From positions 1-64,000 of the forward strand of contig SUUE01000002.1 in the NCBI GenBank assembly GCA_015062685.1: 64,000 bases of DNA, in the 5' to 3' direction. Below are positions 27,132-36,420 of the stretch, one piece after another (position 1 is the stretch's first letter; the number at the start of each line of letters is the position of its first letter). The notes beneath the pieces are model-generated. The model did no database searches. It was not told the origin of the DNA and worked only from the letters and a program-made list of their open reading frames with translations. This stretch comes from Coriobacteriaceae bacterium (GTDB lineage: Bacteria > Actinomycetota > Coriobacteriia > Coriobacteriales > Eggerthellaceae). The translations under genes were made by a program, and so were the position numbers.

Positions 27132-28085
27132 TCATATGGGCAGATGCAGTTCCGACCGTAGATATTCGAACTTCTCCTGCCAGTGCTTCGGAAAGCGAAC
27201 CCGCAGGCCGAGATACCGGGCAATCTGCAGGCCCGCCTTCTTCGTAGCCTCGGCGTTGTAGAGAACCGTCTTGTCGATCGGGAACACGTGCCAGCCGAGG
27301 GCTTCGAGGGCGTTGCGGCGACGCTTGTCCTTGCACTGATCCAAGTGGTACTCGAGCCCATCGTATTCCATCCCCTTCTTGAGGTCTGGATTGACGTAGT
27401 CGATGCAGAATTCGCTCTGCTCGCATAGGTGGGCGTTCCTCCCGGCCATCACGTCGTAGTTGAGATGAGTGAACGGCAAGCCCATGCCGCCCATCCAGAG
27501 CGGGGTTCCGAATTGAAGCGCCATCTTGCTCTCTGCTGGGGATCCGGAATTGGCTATCACCCAGCGAAGCGCTTTGCGGGCTTTCTTCACGCCCCTCATC
27601 TCCGAGACCTTGTCGAGGTACTTCGAGATCTTTTGCGGGGTGGTGAGCAGCTCTCTCCTATCGTCGATCTTGCCCGTGTCGAGGTTCATGTAGTACCTAC
27701 CGCATAAGTTGAGGCCTATTTCGGCCAAACGGATTTCCGAGACCTGGTTCGCCATTCTCGCGAAGAGCAGTTCGGGCGTGATCAGATATAGGCTCTCGCG
27801 CAGCTTGTTGAACGAGCCAGCGGGCAAGTTCGAAGTGCAGCTTCGAGCTGTGATGGCGAGTGAATGCCGCCTTGTCGATGGGTCGTTCACGAGTACTGAA
27901 ACAGGCGTCCCGCCATAAAGCGGATGGGCGGCATTGAACTGCCCCACACCTTCGCCGCCGCATGAGCATGAAGCGAAGGGGTTGCCCCGCGTCGGCTTCA
28001 CCCCAAATTGACTCAGCGATCCAACGTGCTCATAGAAGAAGAGCGCCGATTCGTCCGCGACGATGATATTTGAGCCATTTCCCAT
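27132..28085 (-). CDS. AbiEi-like / DUF559-type PD-(D/E)XK nuclease-like protein
   Basis: 317 residues. The middle part (SLAITARSCTSNLPAGSFNKLRESLYLITPELLFARMA) resembles AbiEi-type antitoxin domains. The C-terminal part (CIDYVNPDLKKGMEYDGLEYH...KDKRRRNALEALGWHVF) has the D-(E)xD...K.RRN..L...GW pattern of very-short-patch-repair/DUF559 nucleases. The start lacks a Shine-Dalgarno site; TATAAA lies about eight bases upstream, so the mRNA could be leaderless. Flanked on both sides by 155-bp direct repeats. A nuclease activity is inferred from the motif pattern and target is unknown. Confidence 0.65.
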   Translation of the reverse strand: MGNGSNIIVADESALFFYEHVGSLSQFGVKPTRGNPFASCSCGGEGVGQFNAAHPLYGGTPVSVLVNDPSTRRHSLAITARSCTSNLPAGSFNKLRESLYLITPELLFARMANQVSEIRLAEIGLNLCGRYYMNLDTGKIDDRRELLTTPQKISKYLDKVSEMRGVKKARKALRWVIANSGSPAESKMALQFGTPLWMGGMGLPFTHLNYDVMAGRNAHLCEQSEFCIDYVNPDLKKGMEYDGLEYHLDQCKDKRRRNALEALGWHVFPIDKTVLYNAEATKKAGLQIARYLGLRVRFPKHWQEKFEYLRSELHLPI

Positions 28086-28231
28086 GGTTCATTTATACGC
28101 GATTACTGCTGACAGTTCCACACATGAGCAGGGGCTTCATTCCATCGGAACCCTGACACGTTTTCCAATCGCGCTTGCCCTGCTCCGCGCAAAAGCAAGC
28201 GCGCCATGTGCTTGCGTAGAGATCTTGCCGC

Positions 28232-28386
28232 TTCATGGCATGATATTGCGTAAATGTACGAGCTAGAAGGCCTTTCTGGCACGATATGACGTACATGTAC
28301 GCGATATTGTGCCATCAGGCCGTACATTAAGGCACTTTCGCGCCACAAACCGCAGCTTTTCTTGCACGCTGGCATAATTTGCGGCT
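28232..28386. repeat. 155-bp direct repeat, copy B (upstream of the nuclease gene)
   Basis: Second copy, 1.1 kb from copy A and in the same orientation. The inner arm reads ATATTGTGCC and the outer arm TAAATGTACG, so its palindromes are slightly decayed. The stretch 28086-28231 between it and the nuclease start shows no ORF of its own; minus-strand ORFs that cross the repeat share the peptide MPACKKSCGLWRESALMYG with copy A but look like repeat shadows. Confidence 0.9.
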
Positions 28387-28452
28387 AATTCACCGCCGCG
28401 CCGTTAGCGCGATTGGATAGGCGCGATGCTATAGCTGCTGAATCGATAAGCC

Positions 28453-29823
28453 CTACGCCTCGAGCAAGCGGGCCGCTACCTGCTTCTTGCGGGAAAGGAC
28501 GCCCGGCATCCAGGTGCCGCCGACGCCGGTGCATTCGATGTCGAAGGCGCGGTTGACGATGCGGCGGTTGCCCTCGCAGAGGAACTGGGAGCCCTCGGCG
28601 ATGATGTCGGTGACCATGAGCAGAACGCACTCGTAGCCATGCGTCTCGATGAGGCCGCGCATGTACTCACGCATCTCCTGCTCACGGCTCATGACTGCCT
28701 CGAGGTTCGTGGTCTCGTGCTGGGCAATGAGCACCGTGCCGTCCCCGTAAGCGAACTCCTTAGAATCCGCGCTGACGAGCTTGTCGACGGGCATGTCGTC
28801 TTCCCCGCCGCGGAACGAGAACACTTCGAGGCCGAACTCGACGGGATCGTAGCCCACGATGCCCGCGAGGTAATCGACGATGCGCTGGTCCGTATGCGTG
28901 GCCGTGGGCGACTTGAGCACGACGGTGTCCGTCATGACTGCCGAGAGGAGCACGGCGGCGATGGGCTTCGGAATATCGATGCCCAGTCGCTGAGCCTCGA
29001 TCGTCACGATCGTGGCCGTTGAGCCCACGGGCATGTTCATGAACCTGATGGGGTTGACCGTCGTCACGTCCGCGATGCGATGGTGGTCGATGATCTCAAC
29101 AACTTCCGCCTGCTCGATGCCCGGAGCCGCCTGGCGAATCTCGTTATGGTCCACGAGCACGACCTTGCGCTTGGGGTGCATGGCGATGTCCGAACGCGTG
29201 ACGATTCCGATGGGCATGTTCCCCTCGTCGAGCACGACCGCCTCGCGGAACGGCTGGGCCATGAGGTCGGCCACGGCCTCATCGAGCTTGTCGTCCTTGT
29301 CCATGGTCAAGATACCCTGCTCCATGATGGCGTCGACGCTCTGGTCGAGCGATGCGATGAGGTCGGACGCCACCGACATCTGGCTCGCGCCCTCGTTCTC
29401 CAGGACGTCCGTCGCGGAAATGTAGCGGTTTGCGATCATGCGCGTCGACACGAGCCCGCGGTATGTCCCGTCCTCGTTCGTGACGACCACTGCCTGGATG
29501 TTGTGCTTGCGCAGCAACCTCCCTGCATCGATTATCTTCGCATCCGCGGGGACGCTGATCGGGTTCTCAGTCATGACGTCCGACACGCGCGCGAACACGT
29601 TGTTGATGAACACGGGGGGCTCGATGCCCCATTTCTCGAGCACGCCAGCGGTTTCGGGCGGGAGCGGGCCCAAACGGGCCGGCATGTACACCTCAGGCTT
29701 CTCGCCCGTGCGCTCTGCATCGCGCTTGGCAACCTCGTTCCTGAGCCAGGCGTACCCGATGGCCGAGCTGATGGCATCGTTATCGGGATTCCTATGGCCT
29801 ACGACGATAATCGGCTTAGACAT
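28453..29823 (-). CDS. ppaC: Manganese-dependent inorganic pyrophosphatase with CBS domains
   Basis: 456 residues, a family II (DHH) pyrophosphatase. N-terminal GHRNPDNDAISSA and the EIIDHHRIAD motif make the metal site. Two CBS modules (VSDVMTENPISV...GLVSTRM and SVDAIMEQGILT...GIVTRSDI) are inserted and would let adenine nucleotides control the enzyme; no DRTGG domain is seen between them. Removes pyrophosphate to drive biosynthesis. RBS GGAGGG. Confidence 0.92.
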   Translation of the reverse strand: MSKPIIVVGHRNPDNDAISSAIGYAWLRNEVAKRDAERTGEKPEVYMPARLGPLPPETAGVLEKWGIEPPVFINNVFARVSDVMTENPISVPADAKIIDAGRLLRKHNIQAVVVTNEDGTYRGLVSTRMIANRYISATDVLENEGASQMSVASDLIASLDQSVDAIMEQGILTMDKDDKLDEAVADLMAQPFREAVVLDEGNMPIGIVTRSDIAMHPKRKVVLVDHNEIRQAAPGIEQAEVVEIIDHHRIADVTTVNPIRFMNMPVGSTATIVTIEAQRLGIDIPKPIAAVLLSAVMTDTVVLKSPTATHTDQRIVDYLAGIVGYDPVEFGLEVFSFRGGEDDMPVDKLVSADSKEFAYGDGTVLIAQHETTNLEAVMSREQEMREYMRGLIETHGYECVLLMVTDIIAEGSQFLCEGNRRIVNRAFDIECTGVGGTWMPGVLSRKKQVAARLLEA

Positions 29824-29861
29824 CGCTGCCCTCCAAACTGCGCCTCGATCGCTGCAACCAG

Positions 29862-32198
29862 CTATTTCTCTATTTTAACAATGGGCGCGTAATCCTTCAG
29901 CAGCTTCTTCGTCTGCGAGAGCTTGGAGAAGTACACGTGAAGGGTGTCGCCGTCCACTTTCTCGACGCGGCCGCGGCCGAACGTCTTGTGGTCCACGAGG
30001 TCGCCCCGCTTGAACGACGCTTTCGCGCCCTCCTTCTTCTGGGCGGCTGCGGAAAGGCCCGTTCGCGCGTTGCGCGAGCGCTCCCCCGCTCCGAAAGAGC
30101 TCGAGAGCCCGAACACGCGGCCCTCGCCCGCCTCGGTGCCGGAACCAGAGATGCCGCGCCTGCTGCCCCTCTTCTCCCAGCCCGTGCCAGAGAACCCCGC
30201 CGACCCGACGCCTGTCGTCTGGCGCAGCGATTCGGGGATCTCGTGCAGGAAGCGCGAAGCGGGGTTCGCGTGCGTGCTGCCGAAGATCTGGCGCTGAGCA
30301 GCGCATGTGAGGTAAAGGCTCTTTCGTGCGCGGGTGATCGCGACGTAGGCGAGGCGGCGCTCCTCCTCCACCCCGGCCGAATCGCCCATCGAGTTCATAT
30401 GCGGGAAGATGGACTCCTCCATGCCCGCCACGAACACGCAGTCGAACTCGAGGCCCTTCGAGGAGTGGATGGTCATAAGCGTCACTGCGCTGCCGTCGTC
30501 GCTCGCGGAATCGAGGTCGGTCCTCAACCTCACCCACTCCAGGAAGTCGGCGAGCGAATCGCCGCGCAGCACGCGCGTGGGCTCCTCCCCCTCCGCCTCG
30601 CTCGCGGTAGGCGCCGCGAACTCGGCATCGTCGTCCTCGTGCGTGTCCTTGAACTCGTCGACGACGCCCAGGAACTCCTTGATGTTCTCGATGCGGCCAC
30701 GGGCCTCGTCGGTGCCCTCGTTCTGCAGGGCCTCGATGAGCCCCGCCTTGTCGACCACCATCTCGACGACCTTCCTCAGGTCTCCGGAATAGGTTGACGC
30801 GTCCCTGATTATCTGGACAAACTCGCCCACCGCCTTGCGCGAGGCGGGCCTCAGCTCCTCGTCGACGACCGAGAGCTCTGCGGCGTTCATGAACGTCGTC
30901 TGGTTCTCGCGTGCCACCTGGGCGATGCGCTCGATGGTTGTCTTGCCCACGCCACGGCGCGGCACGTTTATCACGCGCTGCGCGGCCATGTCGTCGGCCG
31001 GGTTGACGATGAGCGTCAGATAGGCCATGACGTCCTGGATCTCCTGGCGCTCGAAGAACCTCGTGCCGCCGACGATGCGGTAGGGCACGCCCGCCCGCAG
31101 GAACATGTCCTCGAGCATGCGGCTCTGCGCGTTCGTGCGGTAGAACACCGCGATCTGGTTGTATCCGAGCCCAGCGCCATGGCGCTTCTCTATCTGGCCA
31201 GCGATCCAGCGACCCTCGTCGCGCTCGTCAGAAGCCATGAACACCTGGATCTTGTCTCCGGCATCGCTCGACGTGAACAGCTTCTTGGGCTTGCGCGTCA
31301 TGTTGTTCGCGATGACGGCGTTCGCAGCTTCGAGGATGTTCCCCACGCTGCGGTAGTTCTGTTCGAGCTTGATGGTCGTGCAGTTCGGATAGTCCTTCTC
31401 GAACTCGAGGATGTTGCGGATGTCCGCACCGCGCCAGGAGTAAATGGACTGGTCGTCGTCGCCCACGACCATGAGGTTTCCATGCCCCGCGGCCATGAGC
31501 CGGCAGATCTCGTACTGCGCATGGTTGGTGTCCTGATACTCGTCCACGAGGATGTAGCGGAAGCGCCTCTGGTAGGCCTGGAGCACTTCGGGATGGTGCT
31601 TGAGCAACAGGTAGGCGTAGAGCAGGAGGTCGTCGAAGTCGAACGCGTTCGCCGCCTTGAGCCTTTCCTGCAGCCGCGCGAAGACGCGTGCTGCCTGCTT
31701 CCCCACGGGGTCGATAGCCGACTCCGCGAAGCTAGCGGGAGTCATGAGCTCGTTTTTCGCGGTCGAAATGCGGTTGCGCAGGGCGTTCACTGGAAAGCGC
31801 TTCGGGTCGATGTCGAGCTCTGCCATGATGTCCTTGACGAGCCGCTTCGAATCGGACTCGTCGTAGATGGTGAAGCTCTGGGAAAAGCCGAGGCGCTCGG
31901 CGTCCGCCCGCAGAATGCGCACGCACATGCTATGGAAGGTGCTCACCCACATGCCCCTCGTGCGGGGGCCGATGATACCGCCCAAGCGCTCGCGCATCTC
32001 GGCTGCCGCCTTGTTGGTGAAGGTGATTGCAAGCACCTCCCAGGGTGCCGCCTTCTCGCTCTCGATGATATGCGCTATGCGGTATGTGAGCACGCGCGTT
32101 TTACCGGAACCCGCTCCCGCCAACACGAGAAGCGGCCCTTCGGTGCAAAGGACCGCCTCTCGTTGCGGATCGTTAAGGGTGCTTATGTCGATCGCCAT
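29862..32198 (-). CDS. pcrA: UvrD/PcrA-type DNA helicase
   Basis: About 778 residues, superfamily 1A. Q-motif LNDPQREAV, Walker A LAGAGSGKTRVLT, TFTNKAAAEMRER, DEYQDTNHAQ, GDDDQSIYSWRGA, the QNYRS motif and late VALTRAR-like AITRARKSL are complete. The C-terminal 70 residues form the RNA-polymerase-binding Tudor-like tail (FKRGDLVDHKTFGRGRVEKV) seen in PcrA. The start at 32198 (MAIDIS) is preferred for family fit although spacing to AAGGAG is long; 32210 is possible. Confidence 0.94.
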   Translation of the reverse strand: MAIDISTLNDPQREAVLCTEGPLLVLAGAGSGKTRVLTYRIAHIIESEKAAPWEVLAITFTNKAAAEMRERLGGIIGPRTRGMWVSTFHSMCVRILRADAERLGFSQSFTIYDESDSKRLVKDIMAELDIDPKRFPVNALRNRISTAKNELMTPASFAESAIDPVGKQAARVFARLQERLKAANAFDFDDLLLYAYLLLKHHPEVLQAYQRRFRYILVDEYQDTNHAQYEICRLMAAGHGNLMVVGDDDQSIYSWRGADIRNILEFEKDYPNCTTIKLEQNYRSVGNILEAANAVIANNMTRKPKKLFTSSDAGDKIQVFMASDERDEGRWIAGQIEKRHGAGLGYNQIAVFYRTNAQSRMLEDMFLRAGVPYRIVGGTRFFERQEIQDVMAYLTLIVNPADDMAAQRVINVPRRGVGKTTIERIAQVARENQTTFMNAAELSVVDEELRPASRKAVGEFVQIIRDASTYSGDLRKVVEMVVDKAGLIEALQNEGTDEARGRIENIKEFLGVVDEFKDTHEDDDAEFAAPTASEAEGEEPTRVLRGDSLADFLEWVRLRTDLDSASDDGSAVTLMTIHSSKGLEFDCVFVAGMEESIFPHMNSMGDSAGVEEERRLAYVAITRARKSLYLTCAAQRQIFGSTHANPASRFLHEIPESLRQTTGVGSAGFSGTGWEKRGSRRGISGSGTEAGEGRVFGLSSSFGAGERSRNARTGLSAAAQKKEGAKASFKRGDLVDHKTFGRGRVEKVDGDTLHVYFSKLSQTKKLLKDYAPIVKIEK

Positions 32199-32202
32199 AA
32201 AC

Positions 32203-33291
32203 CTACGCATTCTCCTTTTCGAACTTCTCCATGAAGTTCACGAGGTGCTGAACGCCCTCGACGGGCATTGCGTTGTAGATGCTCGCGCGCATGCCGCCGA
32301 CGGAGCGGTGGCCCTTGATGTTCGCGATGTTGCTCTCGCCGGCAGCGGCGATGAACTTCGCATCCAAGTCGGCGTCGCCCGTGACGAACGGCACGTTCAT
32401 GATGGAGCGGTCCTCCTTGCGGGCCGTGCCCTTGAAGAGCTTCGACTGGTCGAGGAAGTCGTAGAGCAGCGCCGCTTTCTCGCGGTTGCGCTTGCCGATG
32501 CCCTCGAGGCCGCCCTGCTCCTTGAGCCACTTGAACACGAGGCCGCAAATGTAGATGGTGTAGCACGCGGGCGTGTTGTACAGGCTGCCTGCGTCCGCCA
32601 TCGTCTTCCAGCGGAGCAGCGTGGGCGTGTAGGGCAGCACGTCCTCGCGAATGAGGTCCTCGCGCACGATGGCGATGGCGAGGCCTGCGGGGCCGACGTT
32701 CTTCTGGACGCCGCCGTAGATGACGCCGTACTTCGACACGTCCATGGGCTCGCTCAGGAACATCGAGGACACGTCGGACACCAGCGGCACGTCGCCCGTC
32801 TCGGGCAGCTTGTGGTAGGTCGTGCCGTAGATCGTCTCGTTCTGGCAGATGTAGAGGTAGTCGGCATCGGGGCTGACCTTGATGGCGTCCACGTCGGGAA
32901 CGTAGCTGAACGTCTCGTCCTCGCTGGATGCGAGGCAGTTGGCCGTGCCGTACATCTTCGCTTCCTTGAAGGCCTTCTTGGACCAGCTGCCGCTCACGAT
33001 GTAGTCGGCAACGCCGCCCTCGACCTTCATGAGGTTCATGGGAATGGCGGCGAACTGGGTGGTGGCGCCGCCCTGCAGGAAGAGCACCTTGTAGTTCTCG
33101 GGAATGCCGAGCAGGTCGCGCAGGTCGGCCTCGGCCGTGTCGATGATGTTCTGGAACGGCTTCGAGCGATGGCTCATCTCCATGACGGACATGCCCGTCC
33201 CCTGGTAGTCGAGCATCTCCTCGGCCGCCTGCTTGAGCACCGGCTCCGGCAGCACCGCCGGACCTGCGGAAAAGTTGTACACCCTGCTCAT
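32203..33291 (-). CDS. serC: Phosphoserine aminotransferase
   Basis: Converts 3-phosphohydroxypyruvate to phosphoserine with PLP. 362 residues from MSRVYNFSAGPA at 33291, preceded by GAGGAGG; the track extension is not supported. The YNFSAGPAVLPEPVL and MSVMEMSHRS motifs and the QKNVGPAG segment with the PLP lysine are diagnostic. Confidence 0.95.
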   Translation of the reverse strand: MSRVYNFSAGPAVLPEPVLKQAAEEMLDYQGTGMSVMEMSHRSKPFQNIIDTAEADLRDLLGIPENYKVLFLQGGATTQFAAIPMNLMKVEGGVADYIVSGSWSKKAFKEAKMYGTANCLASSEDETFSYVPDVDAIKVSPDADYLYICQNETIYGTTYHKLPETGDVPLVSDVSSMFLSEPMDVSKYGVIYGGVQKNVGPAGLAIAIVREDLIREDVLPYTPTLLRWKTMADAGSLYNTPACYTIYICGLVFKWLKEQGGLEGIGKRNREKAALLYDFLDQSKLFKGTARKEDRSIMNVPFVTGDADLDAKFIAAAGESNIANIKGHRSVGGMRASIYNAMPVEGVQHLVNFMEKFEKENA

Positions 33292-33325
33292 TAAAACCTC
33301 CTCGGTTGCTTTTTTGGATTGCGTA

Positions 33326-33331
33326 ACTATA
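33326..33331 (-). promoter_or_regulatory. Extended -10 promoter of serC
   Basis: Minus strand TGATATAGT, about 35 bases before the serC start, identical to the extended -10 of the pyr operon. No clear -35. Confidence 0.45.
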
Positions 33332-33388
33332 TCACTGTCCACCGAGGGCGAGGCAGCCTGACACAGATTTATTAGATAGCAATAAAGA

Positions 33389-33408
33389 AGGCCCGCCGAA
33401 GCGGGCCT
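33389..33408 (-). terminator. Terminator after tsf
   Basis: AGGCCCGC-CGAA-GCGGGCCT stem-loop, followed on the minus strand by TCTTTATT. It ends the rpsB-tsf transcript just after the tsf stop. Confidence 0.85.
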
Positions 33409-33435
33409 CCCATGCGTTTCCAAGCGTTGTCGCTA

Positions 33436-34281
33436 TTACTCGCCGAGCGCGAAGCGTACGAAGTCGACGACCTTGATGGAGCCGCCGAGCTCCTTGGCAA
33501 CCTTGTCGGTGTAGGTCTGGATGGTCAGGTCGCCATCCTTGACGAACGCCTGCTCGGTCAGGCAGTTCTCGGCGTAGTACTTCTCCAAGCGGCCGGTGGC
33601 GATCTTCTCCTGGATGTTCTCGGGCTTGCCGGAAGCGGCGGCCTGAGCCTTGTAGATCTCCATCTCCTTGGCCACCACGTCGGCCGGAACGGCCTCGCGG
33701 TTCGGGGCGACGGGGCTCATGGCGGCAACCTGCATGGCGACGTCGCGGCCATAGGTCACGAAAGCGTCGGCCTTCGGGTCGATGCCGTCAACGTCGAACA
33801 CCATGAGGACGCCGATCTTGCCGCCCATGTGGATGTAGGAGCACACACCGGTGCTCTCGACGTACTGGGCGCGAGCGAGCTGCGTGTTCTCGCCCATGAC
33901 GTGCACGCAGTCGGTGATGAGAGCAGCAACCTCTTCGTCGGCCTTGAGAGCCTCGACGTCGTTGATCTTCTTCGCCAGGGCGATCTTGGCGATGCTCTCG
34001 GCATAACCCTTGAACTTCTCGTTCATGCCCACGAAGTCGGTCTCGCAGTTGAGCTCGATCACGACGCCAGACTTGCCGTCCTCGGCGACGAGGGCCATGA
34101 TGGTGCCCTCGTTCGTGGCGCGGCCGGCCTTCTTGGCGACCTTGGCAACGCCCCACTCGCGAAGCAGGTCGACGGCCTTGTCCATGTTGCAGTCAGCCTC
34201 GGTGAGGGCCTTCTTGCACTCCATCATGCCGGCGCCGGTCATCTCGCGGAGCTCTTTTACCTGGGAAGCGGTAATCGCCAT
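33436..34281 (-). CDS. tsf: Elongation factor Ts
   Basis: Nucleotide-exchange factor for EF-Tu. 281 residues. UBA-like N-terminus ITASQVKELREMTGAGMMECKKAL and the core VVIELNCETDFV are diagnostic. Follows rpsB in the conserved order, with a terminator after it. Confidence 0.97.
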   Translation of the reverse strand: MAITASQVKELREMTGAGMMECKKALTEADCNMDKAVDLLREWGVAKVAKKAGRATNEGTIMALVAEDGKSGVVIELNCETDFVGMNEKFKGYAESIAKIALAKKINDVEALKADEEVAALITDCVHVMGENTQLARAQYVESTGVCSYIHMGGKIGVLMVFDVDGIDPKADAFVTYGRDVAMQVAAMSPVAPNREAVPADVVAKEMEIYKAQAAASGKPENIQEKIATGRLEKYYAENCLTEQAFVKDGDLTIQTYTDKVAKELGGSIKVVDFVRFALGE

Positions 34282-34361
34282 GTTCGTTTCCTCCCTATCG
34301 TTAGATTGGTATCTGCCGGCTTAGCCGGCGGGCGCGCGGAGCACGCCCTTCAGGTCGATGT

Positions 34362-35144
34362 CTATTCAGCCTCGGTGGCCTCGGCGGCCTCGGCAGGGGC
34401 CTCCTCGGCGGCGGGAGCTGCAGCTGCCTCGGTCTCGCCAGCCATCTCGGCGGCGGTCACGGGCACGCCGATGCCGGCCATCACCGCGTCGGCGATGAAG
34501 TCGGCGAGCAGGCGGACGGAACGAATCGCGTCGTCGTTTGCGGGGATGCCGTACTCGACGTCGTCCGGATCGCAGTTGGTGTCGAGCGTGCCGACCACGG
34601 GGATGCCGAGGCGCTTGGCCTCCTTGATGGCGATCTCCTCGCGGTTGGTGTCGATGACGAAGATGGCGTCGGGGGTGCGACGAAGGTTGCGGATGCCGTT
34701 CAGGTTGACCTGCAGCTTCGCGAGCTCCTTGCCCAGCAGGATCTGCTCCTTCTTCGGCAGCTTCTCCATGCGGCCGTCGGTCTGCATGGCCTCGAGCTCC
34801 TCCATGCGGTTGACGCGCGAGCGGATGGTGACGAAGTTCGTCATCATGCCGCCGAGCCAACGGGCGTTGACGTACGGCATGCCGCAGCGGTTAGCGGCGT
34901 CGGCGATGGGCTCCTGAGCCTGCTTCTTGGTGCCGACGAAGAGGATGGTGCCGCCATTCTTGGCAAGGTTCTTGACGAACGTGTAAGCGTTGTCCATGCC
35001 GATGAGCGACTGCTTGAGGTCGAGAATGTAGATGTCCCCGCGGTTGCCGAAGATATACGGCTTCATCTTGGGGTTCCAACGGCGGGTCTGATGCCCGAAG
35101 TGTGCTCCTGCGTCGAGCAGCGTCTGAATACTGACTTTCGTCAT
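34362..35144 (-). CDS. rpsB: 30S ribosomal protein S2
   Basis: 260 residues, QTLLDAGAHFGHQTRRWNPKMKPYIFG opening and FVGTKKQAQE motif. The start at 35144 (MTKVSIQ) has AGGAG five bases upstream; the track GTG is six bases earlier. An acidic, Ala/Glu-rich tail of about 25 residues is added at the C-terminus. Confidence 0.96.
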   Translation of the reverse strand: MTKVSIQTLLDAGAHFGHQTRRWNPKMKPYIFGNRGDIYILDLKQSLIGMDNAYTFVKNLAKNGGTILFVGTKKQAQEPIADAANRCGMPYVNARWLGGMMTNFVTIRSRVNRMEELEAMQTDGRMEKLPKKEQILLGKELAKLQVNLNGIRNLRRTPDAIFVIDTNREEIAIKEAKRLGIPVVGTLDTNCDPDDVEYGIPANDDAIRSVRLLADFIADAVMAGIGVPVTAAEMAGETEAAAAPAAEEAPAEAAEATEAE

Positions 35145-35290
35145 ATCCACTCCTATTCGTTAGTCCTCTGCATGTGGTCATCCCCGGTGTCCGCAGCCTT
35201 TTTCCGGTGGCCACTAGCGGTCCGAGTCGCACATGCATGTGTGATTAGAAACCGTGATAGTGTACACCTCTTTGCAAATCTGCGCGAAAA

Positions 35291-35320
35291 TTACACGTCC
35301 GAGCAGCCGGGGCATATTAT
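35291..35320 (+). promoter_or_regulatory. Promoter of the PAP2 gene
   Basis: TTACAC, 18-base spacer, TATTAT on the plus strand, about 80 bases before the coding start. The minus-strand rpsB promoter must lie in the same 260-base gap; a TGTACACTAT element near 35265 is a weak candidate. Confidence 0.45.
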
Positions 35321-35407
35321 GGCAAGATAGGCGATTTCTTCAGCCGAACCCAACCTGCCGCGCCTTGTGCGTTAGGATTATGCAACTCGATCAATCGGAG
35401 GATTCGC

Positions 35408-36373
35408 ATGGATATCAGTTTCTTGCTCGCGTTGCAGGGCATAAGGGAATCCGCGCCCAGCTTCATAGAGACGTTCCTCGTCCTGCTCTCCAAAATCGGA
35501 GACGGGCCGGGGCTCGTCGCGCTCGTGCTCCTTATATATTGGTGCGTCGACAAGCGCGCCGGGCAGTTCGCCTTCTTCGCGTTCGGGGCGGGCAATTTCG
35601 TTAACCAGCTACTCAAGAACATCGTGTGCGCGTACAGGCCGTGGATTCGCGACGCAGCCATCGCGCCCTCTGAAAAGGCCATTTCGGGCGCAACCGGCTA
35701 TTCGTTCCCGAGCGGCCATACGACGGGCACGACCTCTTCGCTCGGCAGCTTCGCATGGCTGGCGCGCAAGGGCCACAAGTGGATCACCGTCGTGTGCATC
35801 ATCGTCATCCTCCTCATGATGTTCTCCCGACTCTACCTTGGCGTGCACACTCCGCAAGACGTTATCGTCGGCCTGCTCATCGGAATCATCGCGATTGTGC
35901 TCACGCAAGCTTTCCTCAATTGGATCGACCGTTACGACGCGCTCATGCCCTACCACAACAAGGACATCATGGTCACGGTCATCGTGATAGTCGTGAGCAT
36001 TGCGTCCGTGATCTTCGTCATGCTGAAGCCCTACCCCATGGACTACGTTGACGGCAATCTGCTCGTCGACCCCGTCACCATGCAGAAGGGAAGCTTCGAG
36101 GCGGCGGGCATCATGATCGGCCTGTCCATTGCCTGGGTGCTCGAGCGCAGGGTCGTCGACTTCGACACCGATTACCTCGACCTCCGCATGCGCCTCGTTC
36201 GCGGCGGAGTGGGCATCGTGCTCGTGGGCATCGCCTACGTCGTGACCGACGTTGCTTTCAAGGCGATCCTCCCCTACAACTGGGCCAAGTTCTTCGCCCT
36301 GCTCATCGTCGTGATCGTGGGCATGTTCGTGGCGCCGCTCGTCTTTAACAAGCTGGAAAACAGAAACCGTTAA
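35408..36373 (+). CDS. PAP2-family membrane phosphatase
   Basis: 321 residues with about eight membrane helices. The three phosphatase motifs are complete: KNIVCAYRP, PSGHTTG and SRLYLGVHTPQD, the last with the catalytic His and Asp. Family members dephosphorylate lipid phosphates such as undecaprenyl pyrophosphate or phosphatidate outside the membrane. The long C-terminal part adds helices beyond the catalytic core. RBS GGAGG. Only 47 bases before guaA, possibly co-transcribed. Confidence 0.85.
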   Translation: MDISFLLALQGIRESAPSFIETFLVLLSKIGDGPGLVALVLLIYWCVDKRAGQFAFFAFGAGNFVNQLLKNIVCAYRPWIRDAAIAPSEKAISGATGYSFPSGHTTGTTSSLGSFAWLARKGHKWITVVCIIVILLMMFSRLYLGVHTPQDVIVGLLIGIIAIVLTQAFLNWIDRYDALMPYHNKDIMVTVIVIVVSIASVIFVMLKPYPMDYVDGNLLVDPVTMQKGSFEAAGIMIGLSIAWVLERRVVDFDTDYLDLRMRLVRGGVGIVLVGIAYVVTDVAFKAILPYNWAKFFALLIVVIVGMFVAPLVFNKLENRNR

Positions 36374-36420
36374 CCTGTCGCGCATCGTTTCGATGCTCGT
36401 TTCATTGAGGAGAGTTTTAC

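Noticed and set aside
28093-28375. Small ORFs in the 155-bp repeats sharing MPACKKSCGLWRESALMYG
   Set aside because: Shared only because the DNA repeat is shared; no RBS, and the frames diverge at once outside the repeat. A hairpin role explains the conservation better.
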